Of a DNA stretch of 15,682 nucleotides, positions 7,396 through 14,281 are shown piece after piece (positions within the stretch are counted from its first letter, which is position 1; each line of letters begins with the position of its first letter). The DNA lies in assembly GCA_024224995.1 (NCBI GenBank), contig JAAENB010000101.1:1-15682 (forward strand), given 5' to 3'. The stretch is from a bacterium. Its GTDB lineage: Bacteria; Spirochaetota; UBA4802; UBA5550. The translations under genes and the position numbers were made by a program. Under the pieces are notes generated by a model, which saw only the letters and a program-made list of their open reading frames with translations, was not told the origin of the DNA and did not search any database.

Positions 7396-8001
7396 ATCTA
7401 AGGCGATCCACATTGTATTCTTGCTGTCTTTTCTTAATTTAATTTTTTTTCGTTCCGATAAAAAAGAGAGTCCCGACATAACGCTGTCATTATCGATTGA
7501 ATATTGCGCTTTAAACTGTTTGAGAAAGGAGTTGAGTTTTATCAGTCTCCATTTCCCGGTATGGTCGGTTTTTCCGCTCCGGTGCAATTGCAGTAATATT
7601 TCAATATAAAGAGCCTGGGTAAGGTTTTTAATCGTGAGGCTGGTAACGCCTTCATTGGTATTCCGCAGCCGCTGGGAAAGGAATTGAATAAAAGTAACAG
7701 CAAACTGGTGGTTTTCCCTGATTGAGGCATCGAATGATAGTTTGTCCATACGGATCAGCTGGCATTCTTCCAGTGCAATAGCATCGGCAGAGCGGGGCAG
7801 GGAGTCGATAACTGCCATTTCACCAACAAATTCGCCTTCTTCCAGAACTTTGATGATCTCCTCCACATTGTTGGAGATCATTCTGCTGATTTTAACCCTG
7901 CCCTTATGAATAAGATAGAGATAATCCGCTTCTTCCCCTTCTTTGAAGAGATAATCGCCTTTTTGGGCTGTAGTTCCAAAATATTTGAATAATTTACTCA
8001 T
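7384..8001 (-). CDS. Crp/Fnr-like cyclic-nucleotide-binding regulator
   Basis: A 205-residue protein. Residues about 8-115 form a cNMP-binding beta-roll: KGDYLFKEGEEADYLYLIHKGRVKI, then the phosphate-binding cassette GEFVGEMAVIDSLPRSADAIA, which keeps the Gly-Glu and Arg used for cyclic-nucleotide phosphate. A long helix follows, then a C-terminal part (about 125-205) ending in SFLSERKKIKLRKDSKNTMWIAL. This resembles a diverged winged helix, but the recognition helix is not a clear Crp-type HTH. It could be a transcription factor or a stand-alone cNMP-binding effector. GGGGA lies eight bases before ATG 8001. It is read towards the AMMECR1 gene with a 12-base overlap of 3' ends. Confidence 0.8.
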   Translation of the reverse strand: MSKLFKYFGTTAQKGDYLFKEGEEADYLYLIHKGRVKISRMISNNVEEIIKVLEEGEFVGEMAVIDSLPRSADAIALEECQLIRMDKLSFDASIRENHQFAVTFIQFLSQRLRNTNEGVTSLTIKNLTQALYIEILLQLHRSGKTDHTGKWRLIKLNSFLKQFKAQYSIDNDSVMSGLSFLSERKKIKLRKDSKNTMWIALDLSN

Positions 8002-8099
8002 TTTTTTCCCCGGTTATATCTACCACACGTCTTTAATACTTAACGGCTAAAAACTTTCTTAACATTAGAGATACACTTTATATATATTATAATAAAAAT

Positions 8100-8308
8100 T
8101 CAAGAAAGAAAACAATCTCCTGCTAAATATTCTTCAACCGATAACCCTTCTTCTTTGTGGCTCATGTCGAACACAACACCATCGCTAAAGAACCATTCCA
8201 GGGGAAGCTGGTCAATTGTAGGGGCTTTTTCTTCCTGAATTTTGCTATTATAGTGCCAGGGCGCGTCTACATGGGTTGAATAGTTGTTGATAAATCGATA
8301 ATGCGCAT
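8100..8308 (-). pseudogene. Remnant of a cyclase / kynurenine-formamidase-family gene with internal deletion
   Basis: On the minus strand, ATG at 8308 behind a strong GGAGG site opens MRIIDLSTTIQP, the usual N-terminus of cyclase-family (metal-dependent hydrolase) proteins, then hits a TAG at codon 14. In the +1 frame from about 8280 the sequence continues as STHVDAPWHYNSKI, then QLPLEWFFSDGVVFDMSHKE, and stops with TGA at 8102-8100. The THxDxPxH block is the metal-binding signature of this family, and intact members have roughly 80 or more residues between the two pieces. The remnant has therefore lost an internal segment and all of its C-terminal half. The junction coincides with ATTCAACCC (8281-8273), readable in both frames, which suggests deletion between short direct repeats. 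It is 11 bases downstream of the FAH-family gene and was once in its operon. Confidence 0.82.
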
Positions 8309-8319
8309 ACTTTCCTCCG

Positions 8320-9339
8320 TTAATTTATTTCCGGTGAACCAATAGTATTTGTCAGGGTACCGATCCCGTCAATAGCCAGTTCAATGGTATCACCCGGAGC
8401 GAGCCAGGTACCGGTTTCCATACCGCTGCATCCGGGAATGGTTCCGGACCCGATAAATTCTCCCGGAATAACCTGTTCTCCCAGGGAAGCATAGGCAACA
8501 GCTTTTTCAATGGAGTGGTACATATTCCCGGTATTCCCTTCGCCCTTCAGTTCTCCGTTGATAGTAACCGTTACCCTGGTATTGTCAATAACCGGGAATA
8601 TTTCACCGGGAGTAACTACAACCGGGGAAAGAGCGTTGGCAAAGCCTTTGGCCTTAACCGGGCCAAAGCCGCTGTTCATTTCATCGAGCTGGACATCGCG
8701 GGCGCTGAAGTCGTTGAGTATGGTAAACCCCCCAATAGCCTCACGGGCTTCTTCGGCAGAGGCATTCCGGAGAGGGCGGGTAATAAGAACACCCAGTTCC
8801 AGTTCATAATCAAGGGCATTGGTATATGAGGGCCAGGGGATGGCAGTGCCGCCGGGGAAAAAATTAAGATGGTTTCCCAGGTAGTAAATAGGTTTTTCAT
8901 ACCATATTTTTTTAGGCCGCAGTTTTGGAAATGGTTTCCCGGTAATCGATTCGTAGAAAGAAGCAATTTTCGAGACTCCCGGCAGAAACCGTTTCGCGTA
9001 TCCTTTACCGGCGTCAATAACATGTTTTTCGTAGAGCATGAAGTCCCTGTAAGAGAGCGGCTGAAAAGGGAGTAATGTTTCTTTACTTACGGAAAGGTTA
9101 ATTTTCGGTTTTTTTTCCGAAAAGGTCTCCAGGAGTTTTTTTGTTTCCTTTTGAATTTTTTCCCCTTCACTAAGAAAGAGGATCATATCGCCGCAAACAT
9201 CAAAAAGTTTCGCGAATTTTTTTTTCTCTTTTTTTTGATAATGCTCTATGATGGGTTTAAGGGGGAGCCAGGAATTTTCGTGCCGCACCGCAATTGACAA
9301 ACCCCTGGATTTGTTCAGGTTTACCATTTTTAGTTTCAT
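8320..9339 (-). CDS. Fumarylacetoacetate hydrolase (FAH) family protein
   Basis: A 339-residue cytosolic metalloenzyme of the FAH superfamily, which cleaves or hydrates C-C bonds of beta-keto and related acids from aromatic and sugar-acid breakdown. The metal triad is visible as Glu179 and Glu181 in DYELELGVLI and Asp210 in NDFSARDVQ. Other family blocks are IWYEKPIYYLGNHLNFFPGG, SSG-like SGTIPGCSGMETGTWLAPGD and a DGIGTLTNTIG C-terminus. The first 100 residues are the usual N-terminal extension. The exact substrate cannot be told. CAGGAG stands eight bases before ATG 9339. It is 24 bases downstream of the PhnA-like gene and just upstream of the cyclase remnant, so it sits in a catabolic-looking operon that has lost one enzyme. 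Confidence 0.87.
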   Translation of the reverse strand: MKLKMVNLNKSRGLSIAVRHENSWLPLKPIIEHYQKKEKKKFAKLFDVCGDMILFLSEGEKIQKETKKLLETFSEKKPKINLSVSKETLLPFQPLSYRDFMLYEKHVIDAGKGYAKRFLPGVSKIASFYESITGKPFPKLRPKKIWYEKPIYYLGNHLNFFPGGTAIPWPSYTNALDYELELGVLITRPLRNASAEEAREAIGGFTILNDFSARDVQLDEMNSGFGPVKAKGFANALSPVVVTPGEIFPVIDNTRVTVTINGELKGEGNTGNMYHSIEKAVAYASLGEQVIPGEFIGSGTIPGCSGMETGTWLAPGDTIELAIDGIGTLTNTIGSPEIN

Positions 9340-9363
9340 TGAATTGTTCTCCTGAAATTATAA

Positions 9364-9765
9364 TTATAACGAAGCTTTATTTACCCATTCTTCAATTTCC
9401 GGGTCGAGATAGAGCTCTTCCAGGAGCTCTCCGGCCCAGCTTTCATCTTGAGCGATTTTTTGCAACAACCGTACAGTCATCACCTGGACTGCCGTAATTT
9501 CACTCCACATAACTGAATTAAGACCGCGCCAGTGGTTTTGGTCGAATTTTTTTGGGTTTTCTATTTGCTCTGTACAGTTTTCACAAATAAAGACGCATGA
9601 GTTGAGTTCCGGTTCTGCCGGTTCCGGGGGAACTTCAAAAGCTTTCAGGGGAACTCCTGAAGCGGAGCAGAGTTCGCACCGGGAACCTGAGCGCCTGGTA
9701 AGATCTTTTCCCAGGGAGGAGATGGCTTCCATTCGGTTTTTGTGTTGATCGTACCCTTTAGCCAT
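9364..9765 (-). CDS. PhnA-type zinc-ribbon protein
   Basis: A 133-residue protein with a zinc-ribbon-like Cys set: C30-E-L-C33, then C57, C61 and C64 (CENC). It also has the flanking residues EVPP, NHWRGLNSVMW and SWAGELLEELYLDPE, typical of the N-terminal module of PhnA-like proteins in proteobacteria. Longer relatives add a C-terminal YjdM/PhnA domain, which is absent here, so this is a one-module version. Despite the name, a role in phosphonate use is not established, and no phn gene is nearby. AAGGAAA precedes ATG 9765. It is the first gene of the unit PhnA-like, FAH, cyclase remnant. Confidence 0.75.
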   Translation of the reverse strand: MAKGYDQHKNRMEAISSLGKDLTRRSGSRCELCSASGVPLKAFEVPPEPAEPELNSCVFICENCTEQIENPKKFDQNHWRGLNSVMWSEITAVQVMTVRLLQKIAQDESWAGELLEELYLDPEIEEWVNKASL

Positions 9766-9791
9766 GATATTTCCTTTTTGATTTTTGATTA

Positions 9792-9821
9792 TATATAGGA
9801 TTGGGGAGGTTAAAATGTCAA
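9792..9821 (-). promoter_or_regulatory. Promoter of the PhnA-like / FAH / cyclase-remnant unit
   Basis: On the minus strand a perfect TTGACA (9821-9816) is followed after 18 bases by TATATA (9797-9792), 26 bases before ATG 9765. It starts just past the CheD stop, so the unit does not depend on read-through. Confidence 0.65.
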
Positions 9822-9833
9822 CCGCATTTCTTT

Positions 9834-10517
9834 CTATATTTTGCCGGTAATAGTGGTGATAATTTTTTCATGAACCATGCGTTCAAAGCCCCGGTTGGCA
9901 ACTAAAGCTGCCACGGGAAGGGAGGGGAGGGATTCCTGGTCTGCCTGGAACAGCTTGTCCAGGTCTATAATAAATGATTTGTGGGTATGTTCGATTTTAT
10001 CTTCAACAAAAATTGATAAGCTGCTCCCGGAAATTGAATAGGTGCAATGGAAATAGCTGTTTGTGTCTTTGAACAGGAACTTGAAGTTTTTTTCTTTTAA
10101 GATAAGCTCAGTTCCTTTGATATTGTCTTCGTTTACGGAAAAGGGAATACTGGCCAGTCGCTGGCCCGCGCCAACAAGATGAAGGCAAATAAGTTTTTCT
10201 TTATATATGCCGTATACTTTTTTAAATATATCAATTATTTCATCTACCTGCTGGAGGGCGCTTTTGCTCGCGGCATGGCTGTTTGGGCGGGGATTCGCAA
10301 TAACAATATGATTGGCTGCAAGAACAAAATGCTTATTCTTCCCGATAAATACTGTTGAAATACATGAACCAAGAATTACCGACAGGGTCTGCTTTTCCGA
10401 AATGAACCGTACCTGATTTGGTCCGGGATTGCAGTAGCGCTGATCGTCATTAAGAATCTGTTCCTGTTCTTTTTTTTTATTATTGAGACTGTTTTGAAAA
10501 TCAAAATCAAAGTTCAT
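9834..10517 (-). CDS. cheD: Orphan CheD-like chemoreceptor glutamine deamidase
   Basis: A 227-residue protein matching the CheD family, which deamidates glutamines in chemoreceptors and in some species binds CheC. The nucleophile Cys52 lies in LGSCIS and the general-base His70 in AANHIVIANP, at CheD-like spacing. The third active-site position, a Thr six residues before Cys in the Thermotoga enzyme, is Ser46 here. VGAGQRLASIPFSVNEDNI corresponds to the family block with the conserved Asn. The N-terminal 28 residues are polar and rich in Lys, Asn and Gln and lie outside the fold. No chemotaxis gene is in the window. Divergence from classical CheD is considerable, so activity on receptors is an inference. 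No ribosome site precedes ATG 10517, and the promoter lies immediately upstream. Confidence 0.78.
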   Translation of the reverse strand: MNFDFDFQNSLNNKKKEQEQILNDDQRYCNPGPNQVRFISEKQTLSVILGSCISTVFIGKNKHFVLAANHIVIANPRPNSHAASKSALQQVDEIIDIFKKVYGIYKEKLICLHLVGAGQRLASIPFSVNEDNIKGTELILKEKNFKFLFKDTNSYFHCTYSISGSSLSIFVEDKIEHTHKSFIIDLDKLFQADQESLPSLPVAALVANRGFERMVHEKIITTITGKI

Positions 10518-10522
10518 ATTTT

Positions 10523-10551
10523 ATTATAATACTGATTTTGGATTATGTCAA
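10523..10551 (-). promoter_or_regulatory. Full-consensus promoter of the cheD-like gene, probably leaderless
   Basis: On the minus strand TTGACA (10551-10546), a 17-base spacer and TATAAT (10528-10523) match the sigma-70 consensus exactly. Only five bases (AAAAT) separate the -10 from ATG 10517, so transcription should begin at or within a base or two of the start codon. Confidence 0.8.
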
Positions 10552-10598
10552 TTAAAATAAAGCGGTCCCCGGCATAAATCGGCACTCTTCCGGGAGGA

Positions 10599-11207
10599 TT
10601 ATTCCGGTTGGCGGCTATCAAGTATATTATTAACCCGGTTTTGGTACCATTTAAGGACTTCCGTAAGATCGTTATCGTTTTTATTGAGAATTATTGAAAA
10701 TAAGGCCATACCTTCAAAAGCGGAAACAATAGCGGTGCTTAAAATGCGGGCATTTTCTTCTTCTATACCGGCTTTATGAAGCGTTTCACTGGTTGCCGTT
10801 TCCCATTCAGAGTAGAGCAGGCTCACTTTTTCCCGGACATTTTCATTATAGTTCGCGATTGCCCATATTTCAATAAAAACTTTTGAGAGTTCTTTGTTCA
10901 GGGTGATTTTGTTTATCATAAAGCTGAATGCCGCATTTATGATATCTTTTTCGGAGTTTATATCGGCGCTTTTTTCCGAATACCATTCAGTAAAAGAAGC
11001 CCGGTATTTTTCAATAGTATAATCGATGAAATGCAGCAGTATATCTTCTTTGCTTTTAAAAAAATAATACAACATCCCATGGTTCACCTCAGCGATTTTC
11101 GCGATTTCCCTGGTTGAGGTTTCATGAAAAGGCTTTTCCAGGAGACATTTATTCAAGGCCTCAAATATTTGCAGTTTTCTTTCTTTTTGAACGCTTTTTC
11201 TAGACAT
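10599..11207 (-). CDS. TetR/AcrR-family transcriptional regulator
   Basis: A 202-residue protein with an N-terminal HTH at about 10-55: IFEALNKCLLEKPFHETSTREIAKIAEVNHGMLYYFFKSKEDIL contains the usual TetR pattern, with the recognition helix around HGMLYYFF. The all-helical remainder (about 60-200) is the ligand and dimerisation domain, and its ligand is unknown. Proteins of this type normally repress a neighbouring operon by binding an inverted repeat. The only such site I find nearby is TTAGTC-ATAC-GACTAA at 12844-12859 before the aminotransferase pair, so that pair is a plausible target. There is no strong ribosome site before ATG 11207. It may be cotranscribed with the GAF and small-protein genes upstream (59-base gap, no terminator seen). 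Confidence 0.88.
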   Translation of the reverse strand: MSRKSVQKERKLQIFEALNKCLLEKPFHETSTREIAKIAEVNHGMLYYFFKSKEDILLHFIDYTIEKYRASFTEWYSEKSADINSEKDIINAAFSFMINKITLNKELSKVFIEIWAIANYNENVREKVSLLYSEWETATSETLHKAGIEEENARILSTAIVSAFEGMALFSIILNKNDNDLTEVLKWYQNRVNNILDSRQPE

Positions 11208-11266
11208 ATACCAGATCCATTGCTGAAAGAGTTAAGCGGGGGAGGGTGGTCGTCTTTCCAATTTTT

Positions 11267-11593
11267 TTAATAGTTTTTAAGAAAAGAGAGAAGTCTATTA
11301 CTGATATTGTCATCGTGATCATCATGTATAATTCTTTTATAAGGATCATCGTCTACTGCTCTGGGAATAAAAAAACTATCAAGAAATTCTCCTTTATTAT
11401 TTCTCAATATCCAAACTGTTGGTTCCAACGTGTTTTCAAATAATTCTTTAAAATTCGTGTTATTATTTACATATATAGTTTTTTTATTTACACTATATGG
11501 AGATTGATTTGCAATTGCTCTATTAACAGGATTAACAAAATTAATTCCTAATTTTGTATATATATCAGTTGGTAAAACAGGGTATCTATTCAT
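11267..11593 (-). CDS. Small protein of unknown function, coupled to the GAF membrane protein
   Basis: A 108-residue polar protein without signal peptide or membrane segment. I do not recognise it. It is rich in Asn, Asp and Lys, has a central segment TVWILRNNKGEFLDSFFIPR that looks like a small beta-sheet, and an acidic His-Asp run (HDDHDDN) near the C-terminus. ATG 11593 overlaps the end of the upstream gene by 8 bases, with GGAG inside that gene as ribosome site, so translation is coupled. It shares the same very AT-rich composition as the gene upstream, which supports joint acquisition and a joint function. Confidence 0.6.
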   Translation of the reverse strand: MNRYPVLPTDIYTKLGINFVNPVNRAIANQSPYSVNKKTIYVNNNTNFKELFENTLEPTVWILRNNKGEFLDSFFIPRAVDDDPYKRIIHDDHDDNISNRLLSFLKNY

Positions 11594-12749
11594 AATAACT
11601 CTCCAATTCAGGATTTTCTATAATAGTTCTTCTGATATTTTTTAAGATAAGAGAAAAAAGAATAATAAAACTGTCCAGTTCAAATGGTTTTTCAAATTTG
11701 CTTAGTTCTAATTGCACTAAACCTAATATTTCAAGCTTTTCTTCTTGTTTTAATTTTGGATCGCTTGCTTTTGCAAGCAAATTTTCAATATCGTGATCCA
11801 ATAACAGTTGCCCTTTTTGCTGTTTTGGAACGGATAAGGAGCCATTTTTTCTTTTTGTTTTTTTGCTGTCAAGATCATTTGATTCTTTTGCTATAACTGC
11901 TTGTTTCAGGTTTAGCTCCTGTCCGGTGATAATTCCACGATTGAGGTGTTTGAGAATTTCAAAATCAGTGAATGATTCTTCATCACATGAATCAACGACT
12001 AAAAGTGCTGCAAGTTGATTGTACTTTCCAATTATGCCAACTGATAGATATGAATGTATTTCAAATTTTTGTTCACTCATATTTCCAAATAATATGCCAT
12101 CGATATTAAAATTTTTATCAAAATATTGCTCTAATTTTCCTTTTTTTAGGGAATTTTTAGGGATATGTGAAATTTGAACTGCATCAATGAACCCATTATA
12201 ATTTTCTCCATCCCAGGCAGTATCCCACGCTTTGCCGGGCATTCCCTGTCCCTTTTTGAAATACAATTTTTTATTCATTCCCGGACGATTGCCATATGAA
12301 ATTCTATCAATTGCCATTATCAATTCGCTATCATTAATTTTTTTTGGTATGAACAATGTAATTCTGTAACCACTTTGCCATGAATAATAATTGCTTAATA
12401 GTTCTAAATTATTTCTTAATATTTTACTAATTGAATCTAAGTTATAGTCATTTTCACTTTTTAACTGATCATCATTTACAATATAAAAAACAAAATTATT
12501 GAACATTATTAAAAAGGTTAGAATTAATAGTCCTGTTTTTCCACAAAAAGTGTCAATATATGCATGATAGCTTGGTACAATAGCAAATTTTAATAGAGGC
12601 AATGTCCAAATTAATATAGACAGATATGTTGTAAGTACCGCAAATAATCTTAATAAAGGTGCAGATTTATAATCCGGAAAGAATTTTATTATATTTTTAA
12701 TGAAATTAAAAATACCTTTGAATATTCTAATGACTTTCTTCTTCTGCAT
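11586..12749 (-). CDS. Two-TM membrane protein with GAF-like domain, unknown function
   Basis: A 387-residue protein. A basic amphipathic N-terminus (MQKKKVIRIFKGIFNF) leads into two predicted membrane helices (about 32-58 and 73-91), leaving the rest in the cytosol. Residues about 115-275 resemble a GAF sensory domain: GYRITLFIP, then a YFKKGQGMPGKAW segment like the GAF loop, and closing strands YLSVGIIGKYNQLAALLVVDS. A charged linker (about 285-315) follows, then a helical tail. There is no kinase, cyclase or GGDEF output domain. Base composition is far richer in AT than in neighbouring genes, with many AAA, ATT and AAT codons, suggesting transfer. No ribosome site is visible before ATG 12749. 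It may signal through the overlapping small protein. A sensor or defence-type effector is possible, but not shown. Confidence 0.65.
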   Translation of the reverse strand: MQKKKVIRIFKGIFNFIKNIIKFFPDYKSAPLLRLFAVLTTYLSILIWTLPLLKFAIVPSYHAYIDTFCGKTGLLILTFLIMFNNFVFYIVNDDQLKSENDYNLDSISKILRNNLELLSNYYSWQSGYRITLFIPKKINDSELIMAIDRISYGNRPGMNKKLYFKKGQGMPGKAWDTAWDGENYNGFIDAVQISHIPKNSLKKGKLEQYFDKNFNIDGILFGNMSEQKFEIHSYLSVGIIGKYNQLAALLVVDSCDEESFTDFEILKHLNRGIITGQELNLKQAVIAKESNDLDSKKTKRKNGSLSVPKQQKGQLLLDHDIENLLAKASDPKLKQEEKLEILGLVQLELSKFEKPFELDSFIILFSLILKNIRRTIIENPELESYYE

Positions 12750-12781
12750 AACATTTATTTATACTTAATAATGTTTATGTC

Positions 12782-12801
12782 AATATTTTTATAAAAATAT
12801 T
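12782..12801. promoter_or_regulatory. 20-bp perfect AT-only palindrome between divergent genes
   Basis: AATATTTTTATAAAAATATT equals its own reverse complement over 20 bases. It abuts a minus-strand TTGACA (12783-12778) that could be the -35 of the GAF gene, with TATAAA (12763-12758) at a short 14-base spacing. It sits ten bases before the plus-strand -35 of the aminotransferase pair. It could be an operator controlling both directions, or simply AT-rich spacer. Confidence 0.4.
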
Positions 12802-12810
12802 AAAAAACTC

Positions 12811-12839
12811 TTGCCGGTAAGGGATTTTTTTTGTATTTT
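12811..12839 (+). promoter_or_regulatory. Promoter of the aminotransferase pair
   Basis: TTGCCG (12811-12816), a 17-base spacer and TATTTT (12834-12839), each box four of six to consensus. The expected start of transcription, around 12846, falls inside the 16-bp inverted repeat that follows. Confidence 0.5.
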
Positions 12840-12843
12840 TAAC

Positions 12844-12859
12844 TTAGTCATACGACTAA
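12844..12859. promoter_or_regulatory. TetR-type operator candidate overlapping the transcription start
   Basis: TTAGTCATACGACTAA has perfect 6-base arms (TTAGTC/GACTAA) around ATAC. Size and symmetry suit a TetR-family dimer. It overlaps the predicted +1 of the aminotransferase operon, the expected place for repression. The TetR gene at 10599-11207 is the nearest candidate binder, although it lies beyond the GAF unit. Confidence 0.5.
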
Positions 12860-12886
12860 CTAACTTTGATAGACAGAGGAGGCCAC

Positions 12887-14269
12887 ATGAACCAGAAAGC
12901 GGTAGTCCGGAAAGAGGAAAAACTCAAACCCCGGGATATTTTTAAACTCTTTGCAAGGCATGTATCGAGGCGGCAGGTTGAATTTTTAAAAGCCGGTCAC
13001 CTGGATATTCTTGAAACCGGTAGAAAGGGGATCGGTTTTACCGATGGTATTTCCGGCCGGCCCTTTATTGACGCCTTTAGTTCGGCAGGGTGTTTTAACG
13101 CGGGCAGGGGAAATTCCGGGCTCATTGACCTGTTCTCAAAGGATCTCCGCCATGTCGATATGGGGACCCATAACGGGCTCTCTGCCGCCAAGATCGAATG
13201 CGCCCAAAAACTGGCCCAATCTGCTCCGGGCGACCTTAACCGGGTTATTTTTGCCGGAAGCGGTGCAGAGGCCATTGAAGGCGCGTTGAAACTCGCTATG
13301 GGCGCTACAGGCAGGGATGAGGTTATTTCAATGGTCAATGCCTATCACGGGCATTCGGGTTTTGCCCTTTCAGCCGGGGGGAAGGATTATTATAAAGAAC
13401 TGTTCCAGCCCCTGAAACCGGGATTTCACTATGTACCTTTTGGAGATATCTCCGCTATTCGTGAAAGAGCTTCGGAAAAAACCGCAGCCATCATTATTGA
13501 ACCGGTACAGGGAGAAGGGGGAATTCATGTGGCCGATAATCGTTATTTAAGGGCTCTCCGCTCGCTTTGTGATTTATTTGGTATACTGCTCATTTTTGAT
13601 GAGATCCAGACCGGGTTCGGCAGAACAGGCAGGCTCTGGTTTAGTGAATACTCCGGTGTTGTTCCCGATATCATGACTGTAGCCAAATCCTTTAGCGGAG
13701 GGATCTACCCAAACGGCGCCGTTATTTTCCGGGACCGGGATATTCTTAACAGTTTTATTGAAAAATATCCTTCGTTCAATGAATCTTTTGGCGGAGGATC
13801 TGACCCCGGCTGCCGCGTATCGAGCTCTGTGCTTGATTATATTATAGAGAACAATATCCCTGAAAATGCCGAAAAAATGGGGACGAAATTTATGGACGGT
13901 CTGTCTGTGATTATGAAAGAAAATCCGAAGATTATTAAAGAAGTGCGGGGGAAGGGCCTTATGCTGGGGGTTGAATATCTGCATGAATTTATGGGAGTCC
14001 TTATGGCCGACAACCTGGCAAAAGAAGGCATCTTTGCCGTCTATTCGGGCAATGCTCCACAGGTTATGCGGTTTATGGTTCCCATTACCGTGACCGAAGC
14101 CCAGGTACATCTTATCCTGGAAAAGATCCGTTCCGCGGTGAGAAAGATGGGACCGTACCTGTTTTTTATGCTGCCCCTTGCGAAGATCCCGGTTTTCCGG
14201 AAGATCTTTAACAATGTCAATGTGTTGATATTTTTTAATAACCTGCTTCGAAATCTTAGAATTGCGTAA
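12887..14269 (+). CDS. Class III PLP-dependent aminotransferase, catalytic member of a pair
   Basis: A 460-residue fold-type I enzyme that should transfer an amino group using PLP. It has the phosphate loop G124-S-G-A-E-A, YHGHSGFALS, EPVQGEGG, the pyridine-binding Asp238 in FDEIQTGFGRTG and the Schiff-base Lys267 in TVAKSFSGG. The usual Thr of the TFGGNP motif, which reaches into the neighbouring subunit, is Ser300 (ESFGGGSDPG). A C-terminal extension from about residue 419 is hydrophobic with basic residues (PYLFFMLPLAKIPVF, VNVLIFFNNLLRNLRIA) and may bind a membrane or the partner. The frame is open from a TTG at 12866, but ATG 12887 has AGGAGG at 12877-12882 and is chosen. The second aminotransferase gene begins 12 bases after the stop. 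The substrate cannot be told from sequence; omega-amino or keto-acid substrates are typical of the class. Confidence 0.87.
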   Translation: MNQKAVVRKEEKLKPRDIFKLFARHVSRRQVEFLKAGHLDILETGRKGIGFTDGISGRPFIDAFSSAGCFNAGRGNSGLIDLFSKDLRHVDMGTHNGLSAAKIECAQKLAQSAPGDLNRVIFAGSGAEAIEGALKLAMGATGRDEVISMVNAYHGHSGFALSAGGKDYYKELFQPLKPGFHYVPFGDISAIRERASEKTAAIIIEPVQGEGGIHVADNRYLRALRSLCDLFGILLIFDEIQTGFGRTGRLWFSEYSGVVPDIMTVAKSFSGGIYPNGAVIFRDRDILNSFIEKYPSFNESFGGGSDPGCRVSSSVLDYIIENNIPENAEKMGTKFMDGLSVIMKENPKIIKEVRGKGLMLGVEYLHEFMGVLMADNLAKEGIFAVYSGNAPQVMRFMVPITVTEAQVHLILEKIRSAVRKMGPYLFFMLPLAKIPVFRKIFNNVNVLIFFNNLLRNLRIA

Positions 14270-14281
14270 CCGGAGGTACCA

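Noticed and set aside
8002..8099. AT-rich gap between the Crp-like gene and the cyclase remnant, checked for a gene or promoter
   Set aside because: There is no reading frame of note. TATA-like stretches are present, but no clear -35/-10 pair.
11246..11443. Plus-strand 65-codon frame with hydrophobic residues
   Set aside because: It lies opposite the coupled small gene and in AT-rich DNA. It has no convincing start signals.
12866..12886. TTG start seven codons upstream for the first aminotransferase
   Set aside because: The AGGAGG ribosome site lies inside this segment and serves the ATG at 12887.
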